Assembly: GCA_964247295.1 (NCBI GenBank)
Contig: CAXTTV010000009.1
Location: 1-54,176 of the forward strand
DNA: 54,176 bases
Direction of reading: 5' to 3'
From: CAXTTV01 sp964247295
Lineage (GTDB): Bacteria > Chloroflexota > Ktedonobacteria > Ktedonobacterales > Ktedonobacteraceae
Position numbers and translations under genes: made by a program. Shown piece after piece: positions 40,533 to 49,709 of this stretch. The notes beneath the pieces were generated by a model, which saw only the letters and a program-made list of their open reading frames with translations, did not search any database and was not told where the DNA came from. How positions within the stretch are numbered: position 1 is the first letter of the stretch; the number at the start of each line of letters is the position of its first letter.

Positions 40533-42413
40533 TTAGATATGCGAGAGTAGATCATTGAGGCGGTTCACAAACTGGATCGGGTTCTCCAGTTGCTCGCCCA
40601 AACTTAGCACCGACTGATCAAACAGAATATTCGCCCAATCGGAGAACTGCTGCTCATCCGCGACCGTTTTGATGCGTGTAATCAACCGATGCTGAGGATT
40701 GATCTCCAAAATCGGTTTAGACTCAGGAAGCGGTTGCCCGGCGGCCTTCAACAGGCGTTGAAGCGTCGGATCGATATCATACTCGCCGACCACCAGACAG
40801 GCTGGTGAAGTCGTCAGGCGGGTCGTGACACGAACCTCCTTCACCTTATCGTTCAGAACCTGTTGAAGGTGAGCAACCAGATCTTTGGACTCTTCCGCGC
40901 TTTTCTTCTGCTCCTCCTTCTCCTGCTCATCCTCAAGCTCGCCCAGATCCACCTCACCGCGCCCAACCGACTGCAACTGCTTGCCCTCAAACTCCGTCAG
41001 CTCAGTCCCAAAGACCAGAGAATCGATAGGCTCGGAAAGCAGGAGCACCTCCACACCTTTTTTCTTAAAGATCTCCAGCAAGGGGCTATCCTTCGCGGAC
41101 GCGTAGCTTTCCGCATGGATATAGTAGATTTTCTCCTGGCCGGGCTTCATCCGAGAAACGTACTCCTCAAGCGAGATATCCTGTGTCTCGCTACCGGAAG
41201 TCGTCGAAGAGAAGCGTAGCAGCTTCGCGATCGCCTCCCGATTGGTCGCATCTTCGGCCAGACCCTCCTTGAGCACGCGGCCAAACTGCTTCCAGAAAGT
41301 CGCATACTTCTCCGGCTCATTCTTCGCCAGATCGGAGAGCATCCCCAGCACCTTTTTCGTCGCATTTGAGCGGATCGTATCGATCACCCGGTTCTGCTGA
41401 AGAATCTCGCGCGAGATATTCAGAGGGAGATCGCTGGAGTCGATAATTCCGCGAACAAAACGTAGATAGTGAGGAACCAGCTTCTCCGCATCGTCCATAA
41501 TAAAGACGCGGCGAACATACAGCTTGACCCCGTGATGGCGCTCACGGTTCCAGAGATCGAACGGAGCCTCCGAAGGGATATAGAGCAGCAGAATATACTC
41601 GTACGCGCCCTCCATGCGGCTATGGACAAATGCCAGGGGCTCATCGGTATCAAGAGTCAGGTGTTTATAGAAATCCAGATATTCCTCTTGAGAGATCTCA
41701 CTTTTTGAGCGAGTCCAGAGGGCCGACGCCTTATTGACGCGCTCCTCTTCCGTTGACTCCTTATCCTCCGAAGGCATCACGATTGGGACCGTAATGTGAT
41801 CGGAGTATTTGCGAATAATTGCTCGGAGGCGATAGCCGCTCAGCATCTCATCCTCGCCCTCGCGCAGATGAAGGGTGACATCTGTCCCCTGCGTCGGCTT
41901 ATCAACAGCCTCCAGCGTGTATTCGCCGGTTCCCTGAGATTCCCAGCGGATCGCCTCATTCTCCGAAGTGCCAGCCTTGCGCGTCACCAGCGTCACCTTA
42001 TCGGCCACCACAAACGCCGAATAGAAGCCCACCCCAAACTGGCCGATCAGATGCGCATCCTTTTTCTGATCGCCGGTTAGCGACTGAAAAAACTCTTTGG
42101 TTCCGGACTTGGCGATCGTCCCGATATTATTCACCACATCCTCGCGTCCCATCCCGATCCCGTTATCGGAGACCGTAATCGTGCGGGCCTCCTTATCGTA
42201 GCTTACGCGGATCTTATAATCGGTATCAACCTCGTTAAGTCCCTCATTTGAGAGGAGCGCGAAGCGCAGGCGATCGATCGCATCCGAAGCGTTCGAGATC
42301 AGCTCGCGCAGAAAAATCTCCTTGTTACTATACAAAGAGTGGATCATCAGATCGAGTAGTTGAGTCACCTCGGCCTGGAAGCCAAGGGTCTCCTTATGAG
42401 AGTCGACAGACAT
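40533..42413 (-). CDS. htpG: Chaperone protein HtpG (bacterial Hsp90)
   Basis: A 626-residue ATP-dependent chaperone that works as a dimer on late folding intermediates. The GHKL ATPase domain shows FLRELISNASDAIDRLRF, DNGIGM and GQFGVGFYSAF; the middle domain carries SDLPLNISREILQQN, including the arginine that contacts ATP; the C-terminal dimerisation domain begins near VRVTTRLTTSPACLV. Length fits the family. The start at 42413 has AGGGGAAA as ribosome site. No Hsp20, DnaK or GroEL gene is adjacent. Confidence 0.97.
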   Translation of the reverse strand: MSVDSHKETLGFQAEVTQLLDLMIHSLYSNKEIFLRELISNASDAIDRLRFALLSNEGLNEVDTDYKIRVSYDKEARTITVSDNGIGMGREDVVNNIGTIAKSGTKEFFQSLTGDQKKDAHLIGQFGVGFYSAFVVADKVTLVTRKAGTSENEAIRWESQGTGEYTLEAVDKPTQGTDVTLHLREGEDEMLSGYRLRAIIRKYSDHITVPIVMPSEDKESTEEERVNKASALWTRSKSEISQEEYLDFYKHLTLDTDEPLAFVHSRMEGAYEYILLLYIPSEAPFDLWNRERHHGVKLYVRRVFIMDDAEKLVPHYLRFVRGIIDSSDLPLNISREILQQNRVIDTIRSNATKKVLGMLSDLAKNEPEKYATFWKQFGRVLKEGLAEDATNREAIAKLLRFSSTTSGSETQDISLEEYVSRMKPGQEKIYYIHAESYASAKDSPLLEIFKKKGVEVLLLSEPIDSLVFGTELTEFEGKQLQSVGRGEVDLGELEDEQEKEEQKKSAEESKDLVAHLQQVLNDKVKEVRVTTRLTTSPACLVVGEYDIDPTLQRLLKAAGQPLPESKPILEINPQHRLITRIKTVADEQQFSDWANILFDQSVLSLGEQLENPIQFVNRLNDLLSHI

Positions 42414-42585
42414 TATTTCCCCTTTTTCCTTCAAAGAAAATCAGATATATCCTTATTCTACACCAAATTTTCCGAAGGATACTGTAGCAGAAATCGGATA
42501 GAATTGGCAACAGGTTTTTTAAAGCCAGATTGTCGGGAATAGATCATGAGGGCCTGACCGTTATTGCTTTGTGTAAGTAAACATC

Positions 42586-42613
42586 GTGGGAACAGAAAAG
42601 TGCGGATTCCCAC
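42586..42613. repeat. Short inverted repeat upstream of aldo/keto reductase
   Basis: gtgggaa (42586-42592) and ttcccac (42607-42613) are inverted 14 bases apart, 25 bases before the reductase start. It could be an operator or a leader hairpin; nothing decides between these. Confidence 0.3.
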
Positions 42614-42637
42614 CTATTTGTTTTGATGGGAAGATAT

Positions 42638-43594
42638 ATGGAAAAGCGAAAACTTGGGCGTTCCAATTTAGAAGTCACGCCCTTTTGTTTTGGTGGAAAC
42701 GTTTTTGGCTGGACAATCGACGAGCGGACCTCATTCACGGTCCTGGACGCTTTTGTCGAGGTTGGTGGAAACTTTATCGACACCGCTGATGTCTACTCAG
42801 CCTGGGTGCCGGGGCATCAGGGGGGTGAGTCCGAGACCGTGCTGGGCAATTGGTTTAAGTCGCGTGGTAACCGGGACCGCGTTATCCTTGCCACCAAAGT
42901 TGGTATGCCTTTGGGCGGAGACAAAAAAGGGCTTTCTGCCTCTTATATTAAGCGTGGAGTCGAAGACTCACTGAAGCGTTTACAGACCGATTACATTGAT
43001 TTATATCAATCGCACGAGGACGATGAGAGCACGCCATTAGAAGAGACATTGGGAGCCTACGCCGATCTCGTTAAAGAGGGCAAAGTGCGGGTAATTGGCG
43101 CTTCCAACTATACGGCTAAGCGTTTGGGAGAGGCGTTGAAGATCAGCGAGCAAAAGGGGTATCCGCGTTACGAGAGCCTGCAACCGCCGTACAGTTTGGC
43201 GAACCGGAGTGAATACGAGCGTGATCTCGAACCCTTCTGCCGCGAGCATGGCATTGGTGTCATCAGCTATTCCTCGCTTGCCAACGGTTTTCTTTCAGGC
43301 AAGTATCGCTCAGGACAGGATCTGCCTGAGAGCCCACGAGCTCAGGGGATTCAAAAGCGCTACATGAACGAGCAGGGCTTCAAACTATTGGCCGCGCTGG
43401 ATGCAGTCGCGAAGCGCTACAACGCCACCGTCGCGCAGATCTCCCTGGCCTGGTTGATCGCGCGTCCAGGCCTGACCGCTCCGATTGTCAGTGCCACCTC
43501 ACTAGACCAGCTTCAAGAGCTTTTAAAGTCCGTCGAGATGCATCTGGATCAGGAAGCGATTCAGGAACTGGACAAGGCTAGCGCCTGGAAGTAA
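42638..43594 (+). CDS. Aldo/keto reductase
   Basis: A 318-residue NADPH-dependent oxidoreductase with a TIM barrel. The catalytic tetrad is visible as Asp in FIDTADVY, Tyr of VYSAW, Lys of ATKVG and His of YQSHEDD. The C-terminal cofactor-binding loop lies at PIVSATSLDQLQELL. The form is that of the YajO/YhdN-like group. The ATG at 42638 has GGGAAG upstream; ATG 42626 and TTG 42623 lie earlier with no better site. The physiological substrate is not known. A strong terminator follows. Confidence 0.92.
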   Translation: MEKRKLGRSNLEVTPFCFGGNVFGWTIDERTSFTVLDAFVEVGGNFIDTADVYSAWVPGHQGGESETVLGNWFKSRGNRDRVILATKVGMPLGGDKKGLSASYIKRGVEDSLKRLQTDYIDLYQSHEDDESTPLEETLGAYADLVKEGKVRVIGASNYTAKRLGEALKISEQKGYPRYESLQPPYSLANRSEYERDLEPFCREHGIGVISYSSLANGFLSGKYRSGQDLPESPRAQGIQKRYMNEQGFKLLAALDAVAKRYNATVAQISLAWLIARPGLTAPIVSATSLDQLQELLKSVEMHLDQEAIQELDKASAWK

Positions 43595-43596
43595 TC

Positions 43597-43634
43597 AAAA
43601 AGGAGAGAACGAGCGCGCCCGTTCTCTCCTTTTT
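43597..43634. terminator. Strong bidirectional intrinsic terminator
   Basis: A perfect 15-base inverted repeat (43597-43611 with 43620-43634) starting AAAAA and ending TTTTT, between the convergent aldo/keto reductase and LLM oxidoreductase genes. Confidence 0.93.
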
Positions 43635-43663
43635 AGGCACCAGTAGAATATTGTTAACCAGGT

Positions 43664-44572
43664 TTAACGACCGGCGGGGACAATTTTATCGACAGCCGGA
43701 ACCACCTCGGTTGCCAGCAGCTCGAACACATCGGGATCGGTCACATTCCGCAAGCTGAAGATCCCATGATCGAAGCCCTGCGCGGCCTGTTCACCGAACA
43801 TATCGATCACCGCTGAAGGTGTCAGGGAGTCATTGCGGCCATCGCGGGTCAGCGCAAAGCTATCCAGCGACGTTTTCTCAATCTGCTCATAGGGGCGCTT
43901 CACCGAAGCACAATGCTCGCGCAGAATATCCAGCTTGCGAGCAACCACATCTTTGCCCAGGCGAGCAAAAAGGTTACAGGCATCGCCGTACTGAGCCACA
44001 AAGCGCAGCGTCTTCTTCTCACCAGTCCCGCCGATCAGAATTGGAGGATGTGGTTTCTGCACAGCTTGAGGAGAATTCAGCGCGCGGGCCAGTTGATAGT
44101 GTTTTCCCTCGAACGGCTTATCCTCGCCTGACCACATCTGGTGGGCAAGTTGCAGCGTTTCCTCCAGGCGCTCGAAGCGCTCGCTTGTAGAAGGGAACGG
44201 CACACCCAGACCAGCGTGTTCCTCCTCATTCCAGGCCGCGCCGATCCCAAAATAGGCCCGACCGTGGGAGAGCACATCGAGCGTCGTCGCCGTCTTAATC
44301 AGCAGACCAGGATAGCGATAAGTCACACCAGTTACCATCGTCCCCAGCTTAATATGATTGGTCAGACCGGCCACATAGGCCAGAGTGCTCCAACCCTCAA
44401 GCATCTCATTTTCAGCTGGGCCGACCATCTGGATCTGGAAAAAGTGATCCATCACCCAGAAGCTATAAAGGCCGGCATGTTCCGCATTGCGCGCGATCTG
44501 CGCGAAGGTTGGGCCGAGCTGGCTCTGGCCATTGGGATATGTAAAGCTAGGAACCTGTAAACCAAGTTTCAT
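43664..44572 (-). CDS. LLM class F420-dependent oxidoreductase
   Basis: A 302-residue luciferase-like monooxygenase fold protein. It has VPSFTYP and FWVMDHFFQIQ near the start, HIKLGTMVTGVTYRYPGLLIKTATTLDVLSHGR in the middle, then GIGAAWNEEEHAGLGVPFP and HPPILIGGTGEK, which match the F420-dependent LLM subfamily found in actinobacteria and Chloroflexota. That it uses F420 rather than FMN is inferred from the subgroup, not proven by the sequence. Its start has AGGGG upstream. The Bcp-type peroxiredoxin gene ends 28 bases before it on the same strand, so the two may be one unit. Confidence 0.88.
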   Translation of the reverse strand: MKLGLQVPSFTYPNGQSQLGPTFAQIARNAEHAGLYSFWVMDHFFQIQMVGPAENEMLEGWSTLAYVAGLTNHIKLGTMVTGVTYRYPGLLIKTATTLDVLSHGRAYFGIGAAWNEEEHAGLGVPFPSTSERFERLEETLQLAHQMWSGEDKPFEGKHYQLARALNSPQAVQKPHPPILIGGTGEKKTLRFVAQYGDACNLFARLGKDVVARKLDILREHCASVKRPYEQIEKTSLDSFALTRDGRNDSLTPSAVIDMFGEQAAQGFDHGIFSLRNVTDPDVFELLATEVVPAVDKIVPAGR

Positions 44573-44599
44573 CGATAAACCCCTTTTTTGAATTCAGAC

Positions 44600-45076
44600 C
44601 TATAGGGCCTGAATAACCTGGAGCGCCTCCGTCACATGCTTTTCCGCATTCATTTGTGAAGAGAAAATGTGACGCACAACACCCTCTTTATCGATAACAT
44701 AGGTCACCCGACCGGGTAGGAGGCCAAGCGTTGAAGGGACGCCATAGAGTTTGCGAAGGGCACCATTCGTATCGCTCAGTAGAACGAACGGCAGGCGATT
44801 GCGCTTGGAAAACCCCTGGTGAGAGTCCGTTGAATCGGAGCTCACCCCGATCACCTCGGCCCCGGCCTGTTTAAAGACATCATAGCTGTCGCGGAAAGAA
44901 CAGGCTTCCTGTGTGCAGCCAGGTGTATTATCTTTTGGGTAGAAGTATAAAACAACAGCCTTTTTGCCCAGGAAATCCTTCAAGCTGATCTTTTCGCCTT
45001 GGGCATTAGGAAGCGTAAAATCGGGGGCGTGATCCCCGACCTGAACCTTACGGTTCTCCGTTTTTGCGGTTTCCAT
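44600..45076 (-). CDS. bcp: Thioredoxin-dependent thiol peroxidase, Bcp/PrxQ type
   Basis: A 158-residue peroxiredoxin that reduces peroxides with a thiol donor. The segment YPKDNTPGCTQEACSFRD places the peroxidatic Cys54 and a resolving Cys59 five residues apart, as in atypical two-Cys PrxQ proteins. The catalytic Thr51 and a later Arg of the active site region are kept. Length is normal. It lies just upstream of the LLM oxidoreductase gene on the same strand. The Grx-TrxR fusion gene in this window could supply electrons, but the two are 40 kb apart. Confidence 0.95.
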   Translation of the reverse strand: METAKTENRKVQVGDHAPDFTLPNAQGEKISLKDFLGKKAVVLYFYPKDNTPGCTQEACSFRDSYDVFKQAGAEVIGVSSDSTDSHQGFSKRNRLPFVLLSDTNGALRKLYGVPSTLGLLPGRVTYVIDKEGVVRHIFSSQMNAEKHVTEALQVIQAL

Positions 45077-45222
45077 ACAGTAAACCTTCTTTAATCGTCA
45101 GGTAGTGGAAAGTATATCGAGATAGCTTACTTTTCCATAGTCATTGTACAAAAGATAGTCAGGAGACCGCAATGGTAAAAAGGAGAAGTGTGCCGGAATT
45201 CTGTGATCCGGCACCAGAGGTT

Positions 45223-46869
45223 TTAAAGATTAGACCAGCCAGCCAGAAGCTGGGAGGGATGTGGCGCTAGTCTATAGCGTGTGCTCTGGTTACCGGCGGC
45301 CTGGGTCACAGGTCCATTAGATATACCAGAGGAGAAAACAACCCGTTGTCCGCCTTCCGTGGATCCATAACTGGCGATTGTCTCTCCATAGTCATTGAGA
45401 GTAGTCATGGCATAGAAGCGGCCATCGGGAGATGGCACAAGGAGGTCTCCATATAATATGGCAACTTGAGATAACAGGGTAGGGTTTATATTTGATGTAA
45501 TGGAAGCAACCATTGTAGATTTAGAACCATCCATCTTGATTTTCCAGATACCATCCGCCTTATTCTTCTCAGTATCCTCCAAACTGTTCGTGTTCCGATT
45601 ATTCACAACGTAGAAAAGAGTATCAGGATCGGTTGCATATACCTCTCTTAATACTTCAGGTTGTTGATCTATAACTGTATGTTGTGTTGAATCATTCGAG
45701 TTGTATATGATCATTGAACCGCTTTGAAAAGAGTTATCTTGCTTAAATATGGCACTGGTCGTTGCGATTTGCCCATTTGGTAAAATCGCTGCGTGTGTAT
45801 AACTGAAGGCCAGATCTTTAAGGCCTATAGCGTCATTCTGGTTCGTTGGTTTTGTCACATCAAGAATGCTAAGAAGTTTTTCAGAGATGGGGCCGGTGAA
45901 TGCATCTTGTTCTCGCGAAAGGTAGAGATGAGTCGCGTCAAGCCAGCCCGCTGGAGTATATTCGGGTGACCCAAAAAGGGTCGACTTTGTAATAATGTTC
46001 TTGACCTGACCTGTCTGGAGGTTGACAAACACGTTCTGGTTCGCGGATGTAGATTGATTAATAGTCTGATAGACAAGGCTCTGGTTATCGGGAGAGATAT
46101 AAAAAGGGGTAATCGCCTCGGAGGTGCAGAAAAGCGTTTGTAAGCCCTGACCATCCAGGCGAAGCATCATCAGCTTAAACGGCTGACCCTGCTGTTTATA
46201 GGAAAAAACCGCCCATTGTTGATCAGGTGAGAGCGTAATCCGATCGATCTGACCTGTACGGAGCTTCAAGATATCTTTCGTTTGTTTGGTAGCTGTATTA
46301 TAGCTTTTAATATGCACAGATTGTTCATCAGTGGCATAGATAATAGAGGGATCTCCGACCAGAGCCATAGGGGCTTTGATCAAGGCGCGTGCAGCCCCGT
46401 CTGCGGGGCAACTGATCTGGGTTGGTGGAACTGATTGGGTGATCAACTGTTGTTGAACAGACCGACTAAAATCTGTAAGCGTTCCAGTGCTTATGATAGC
46501 GACACCGCTGGCGACCACAATCGTGGCAAGTAAAACCAGAGCGACCATCTTGATGATGGAATTACCAGGCGAGAGACGTGTTTGTCGTAAATTCTTTCCT
46601 TCTTCTCCTTGGGGGAGTGTGGTTCCCACTGGCAACGCCTGGTCGGGTGTCGCTGGCGCGAGATCTTCGACGGCTGTTGGAGTCGCTGTTCGCTGGCTAT
46701 CATTGAGAGTAGGTGATGAAACCGTCTCAGAAGATTCTTGAGTGATCGGTGTAGTTTCGAGAGTGGTGGGATCATTCTCAGGAGAGGGGAGAATTTTTTC
46801 TCCGCAGGCCCCACAGAATTGAACACCTTCTATAAGGGGTTTACCACAAAAAAGACAACAAGAAGACAT
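45223..46869 (-). CDS. Zinc-ribbon membrane protein with extracellular propeller-like domain
   Basis: A 548-residue protein of unknown function. The N-terminus is a zinc ribbon with C5xxC8 and C19xxC22. A Thr/Glu-rich stretch leads to one membrane span near 108-130 (MVALVLLATIVVASGVAII). The remaining 400 residues are beta-rich with repeated D-x-Q-W and SPD motifs (LSPDQQWAVFSY, ISPDNQSLVYQ, PSPDGRFYAMT), like TolB/WD40-type propellers, and should lie outside the membrane. ATG 46869 is chosen over ATG 46878; the AGGAG site lies between good distances for either. The layout resembles the WD40 kinase of this window with a zinc ribbon in place of the kinase. Confidence 0.75.
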   Translation of the reverse strand: MSSCCLFCGKPLIEGVQFCGACGEKILPSPENDPTTLETTPITQESSETVSSPTLNDSQRTATPTAVEDLAPATPDQALPVGTTLPQGEEGKNLRQTRLSPGNSIIKMVALVLLATIVVASGVAIISTGTLTDFSRSVQQQLITQSVPPTQISCPADGAARALIKAPMALVGDPSIIYATDEQSVHIKSYNTATKQTKDILKLRTGQIDRITLSPDQQWAVFSYKQQGQPFKLMMLRLDGQGLQTLFCTSEAITPFYISPDNQSLVYQTINQSTSANQNVFVNLQTGQVKNIITKSTLFGSPEYTPAGWLDATHLYLSREQDAFTGPISEKLLSILDVTKPTNQNDAIGLKDLAFSYTHAAILPNGQIATTSAIFKQDNSFQSGSMIIYNSNDSTQHTVIDQQPEVLREVYATDPDTLFYVVNNRNTNSLEDTEKNKADGIWKIKMDGSKSTMVASITSNINPTLLSQVAILYGDLLVPSPDGRFYAMTTLNDYGETIASYGSTEGGQRVVFSSGISNGPVTQAAGNQSTRYRLAPHPSQLLAGWSNL

Positions 46870-47125
46870 AAATAACATCTACTCCTATTTGGAAATAAAA
46901 AGGCACATAAATACATGCAAGTACATCTTTACTTTACCAGATTATAGTTTTTTTGTCAGTAATCCCGTTAGCAAAGTTATATAAGGTTTGGGGGTACAAA
47001 GATTTCTCTCGTTCTTTTGGGAGATCTGGAAGGTACGCTAAATGGTGTCTTGATGCGTCATTGTGTTACCGCTCTAAAATATGTTGTAGATAGAATATAG
47101 CATCTATAAATAGGATGAGGTTAGA

Positions 47126-48592
47126 ATGGCGACACAGACGCACGAGATCGAAATTAATCCCGAGACGGCTCTACCAGAGGGGCCGCGACCGTTACCGTAT
47201 ATTGGCAATCTACTCGCGTTTCAACGCAATTCACTGGGGTATCTTCAGGAACTCCAGAAAACCTATGGGAACATGGCGACAATCTATGCTGGCCGCCAGC
47301 CGATTGTTTTGCTTTTCCGACCGGAGCATGTGCGCTATATTCTAACGGAGAACCCAAAAAACTTTACGCTGCGTGAGTTTTCCGAGAGTTTGCGCGAACT
47401 GATTGGCGATGGTCTACTGGCCCTGGATGGTGAGACGCATCGGCAGCAGCGCCGGGCGGTGCAGCCTGCCTTTCACAAGAAACGGGTAGAGAGCTATGCC
47501 GGCGTGATGACGCAGTATACAGAAGAACTGCTGAAAGAGTGGCGACCCGGTCAACAGGTAGATATGTCCAAGGCAATGCAGGAGTTAACTCTACGGATCG
47601 TCGTAAAGTGCCTGTTCAACATTGATCTTGCTACCCGTGTCAATGAGATCGGGGATGCCTTCTCGCAGATCGCGGACAATCCAGGCAACGCTATAGAGAC
47701 CCTCGTAAATCTAAAAATTGATCAGCCGTTTACCTCTTATGGTCGGCGGATGGATGCCAAACGCAAACTGGATACCTTCATTTATCAACTGATCGCGGAA
47801 CGTCGGGCCAGCGGACGAGATGAGGGCGATATGCTCTCAATGCTGCTGGAGTACCAGGATGAAGTGGAAGGCTTGAGCGATACCCAGGTACGGGACCACA
47901 TTATGACCTTCCTGGCCGCCGGCCACGAGACTACCGCACTGACCCTGGTCTGGTGCTTTTACTTGCTGTCCGAGAATCCTCGGACGCGCGCGAAATTGAT
48001 AGATGAGCTGAAAAGCGTGCTAGGTGATCGTTCCCCGACCCTGGCCGATCTGCCGAAGCTTCAGTACCTGGACTGGGTGATTAGCGAGGCTCAACGGCTC
48101 TATCCACCGGCCTGGACGCAGGGGCGGCACGCCGTAGAGTCCTTTGAGCTGGATGGGGTTACCTTCCCCGCTGGCACCATGGTCATGTTCAGTCAGTGGG
48201 TGATCCATCGGCTGCCAGAGATCTGGCGAGATCCCGAGACCTTCCGACCGGAGCGCTGGAACCCCGAGAGCGCCGAAAAAGTCCCGGCCTGGTCCTACTT
48301 CCCCTTTGGAGGTGGTCCGAGGATCTGTATCGGCATGCCTTTCGCGCAGATGGAGGCCAAGCTCTTATTGGCAACCATCTTACAGCAATACACCCCCACA
48401 GCAATCGAGGGGTATAAGCTAGAGCTGAACCCCCTGGCAACGCTCAGACCCAAATACCCGCTTCAGGTAGTTTTGAACTCGATCAGCGGAGAGATTAGTC
48501 GGCAGGGGTATAAATCTCCAATAGCCTTTCAAGAGGAGCGTAAGGGATGCCTGTATGCCCTTCTGCAACTGTTGCCCTTCGGTGGTTTCTAG
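47126..48592 (+). CDS. Cytochrome P450
   Basis: A 488-residue heme monooxygenase. The oxygen-binding I-helix motif AGHETT is at 265-270, the ExxR pair at E321/R324, PERW at 375-378, and the heme loop FPFGGGPRICIG with Cys401. It resembles the CYP102/CYP4-like group of bacterial P450s. The P450 core appears to end near residue 450; about 38 further residues (from NSISGEIS to LLPFGGF) form an extra tail. No ferredoxin or reductase gene lies nearby, so it must use a partner from elsewhere. Substrate is unknown. The start has GAGG six bases upstream. Confidence 0.95.
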   Translation: MATQTHEIEINPETALPEGPRPLPYIGNLLAFQRNSLGYLQELQKTYGNMATIYAGRQPIVLLFRPEHVRYILTENPKNFTLREFSESLRELIGDGLLALDGETHRQQRRAVQPAFHKKRVESYAGVMTQYTEELLKEWRPGQQVDMSKAMQELTLRIVVKCLFNIDLATRVNEIGDAFSQIADNPGNAIETLVNLKIDQPFTSYGRRMDAKRKLDTFIYQLIAERRASGRDEGDMLSMLLEYQDEVEGLSDTQVRDHIMTFLAAGHETTALTLVWCFYLLSENPRTRAKLIDELKSVLGDRSPTLADLPKLQYLDWVISEAQRLYPPAWTQGRHAVESFELDGVTFPAGTMVMFSQWVIHRLPEIWRDPETFRPERWNPESAEKVPAWSYFPFGGGPRICIGMPFAQMEAKLLLATILQQYTPTAIEGYKLELNPLATLRPKYPLQVVLNSISGEISRQGYKSPIAFQEERKGCLYALLQLLPFGGF

Positions 48593-48680
48593 AGAGGTGA
48601 TGACACCTTTCGCTTGCAAAGAACGTTGTTAGAGCAGATAGGTAACTCTGAACCGAGGTCGTCAATTTTCTGTTTGATAG

Positions 48681-48715
48681 GAGGATCGCGTCCTGGTTGA
48701 TCGGTCGCGATCCTC
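48681..48715. repeat. Perfect 10-base inverted repeat before the YflT-like gene
   Basis: gaggatcgcg (48681-48690) and cgcgatcctc (48706-48715) pair around a 15-base loop, with no T run after. It lies 28 bases before the gene start and could be a leader hairpin or operator; alternatively it may act as a weak terminator for the P450 gene. Confidence 0.4.
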
Positions 48716-48743
48716 TGGACGGCCTGGAAAGGAAGTATAGAGT

Positions 48744-49328
48744 ATGCAGATGCAAGCAAGAGGTGTCGCCGTCGGCGTTTTCGCGAATCGTCAGCAGGCG
48801 AATCAGGCTGTATTGGAGCTTGAGAGAGCTGGTTTTGATGATAAAGAGATCGGCTTCTTAACAGGAGCTCGGACAGACGAGGCTGATGCAACAGCCGCGA
48901 TAAGCAATAATGCCGTCTCAGGAGCGGCTGGCGGTAGTTTAATCGGTGGTATCCTTGGCGCAGCCGCCTCATTGATTATTCCAGGAATCGGACCAGCGAT
49001 CGCTGGTGGTATTCTCGCGGCCACCCTGGGCGGAGCAGCTTTAGGAGCCGCCGCCGGTGGTCTTATCAGCGTACTGATGGGTTTAGGAGCCACCGAAGAT
49101 GAAGCAAAATATTATCAGAAAGAGATCCAGGCTGGTCGGAGTGTCATCGTAGTGAAGGCCCCCGACTCCTATCAGGCAGCGATGGAGATTCTAAAGAGGA
49201 GTGGAGCCCTCAATGCCAGGACGGAAGAGGCCGTCTATGATCAAGGGCCTCTGCCCAGAGGTGGGAGTTCCGCCGGCGCTGGAGGAGATCTGCGAGATCC
49301 TTCGGGGCCAGCCCCTCAGGAATTGTAG
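48744..49328 (+). CDS. YflT-type general stress protein with glycine-zipper segment
   Basis: A 194-residue protein. Its N-terminus (AVGVFANRQQANQAVLELERAGFDDKEIGFL) matches the heat-induced stress protein YflT domain. Residues about 60-120 are a Gly/Ala-rich hydrophobic glycine zipper (GAAGGSLIGGILGAAASLI and GGAALGAAAGGLISVLMG), likely membrane-inserted or self-associating. A short domain like that of other such proteins follows (SVIVVKAPDSYQAAMEIL), then a Gly/Pro-rich tail. Family members are induced by general stress. A terminator follows. Exact role unknown. Confidence 0.83.
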   Translation: MQMQARGVAVGVFANRQQANQAVLELERAGFDDKEIGFLTGARTDEADATAAISNNAVSGAAGGSLIGGILGAAASLIIPGIGPAIAGGILAATLGGAALGAAAGGLISVLMGLGATEDEAKYYQKEIQAGRSVIVVKAPDSYQAAMEILKRSGALNARTEEAVYDQGPLPRGGSSAGAGGDLRDPSGPAPQEL

Positions 49329-49343
49329 AGCCTCTTGAAAATC

Positions 49344-49375
49344 GAAAAGCGCCTGGAGATCTCCAGGCGCTTTTC
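49344..49375. terminator. Strong bidirectional intrinsic terminator
   Basis: A perfect 16+16-base palindrome (arms gaaaagcgcctggaga and its complement) flanked by T-rich sequence on the plus strand. It stands between the YflT-like gene and the small membrane protein gene. Confidence 0.9.
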
Positions 49376-49387
49376 TTTGTGCATGCA

Positions 49388-49522
49388 CTACCAGATGCCA
49401 CCGCGCTGATTGCGTTGTTCCCATTCAGGAGAATTGATGCCATAGCGGCTATCATGGCCCCAGAAAAAAGATGTTACTACAAAAAAGATAAATAGCAGGC
49501 TAAATGAATTAATCGGGTCCAT
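49388..49522 (-). CDS. Small membrane protein of 44 residues
   Basis: A short reading frame begins with ATG at 49522, preceded by an AGGTGAG-type ribosome site about five bases upstream, and stops with TAG at 49388. The 44-residue peptide has one strongly hydrophobic segment (residues 7-21, with Trp at 21) and a polar aromatic tail HDSRYGINSPEWEQRNQRGG. The layout of one span plus a charged tail is common for bacterial small membrane proteins. It ends 12 bases before the YflT terminator, read from the other side, so that hairpin also serves it. No family was recognised. Confidence 0.55.
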   Translation of the reverse strand: MDPINSFSLLFIFFVVTSFFWGHDSRYGINSPEWEQRNQRGGIW

Positions 49523-49709
49523 GGTGCTCACCTCTCATCATAATTTCAAACGCTATACTGGCTACAAAGACAATCTAAAGGGAGACTTTGAAATAAACCT
49601 TGACTCAACTTGTGTTAACTACCTAAAATAGATTTGATGGTTATAGTGTACTCTATAGATTGTAACCTGTCAAGTATATTTTGGTGGTTAAGATAAAAGG
49701 AACAAGAAC

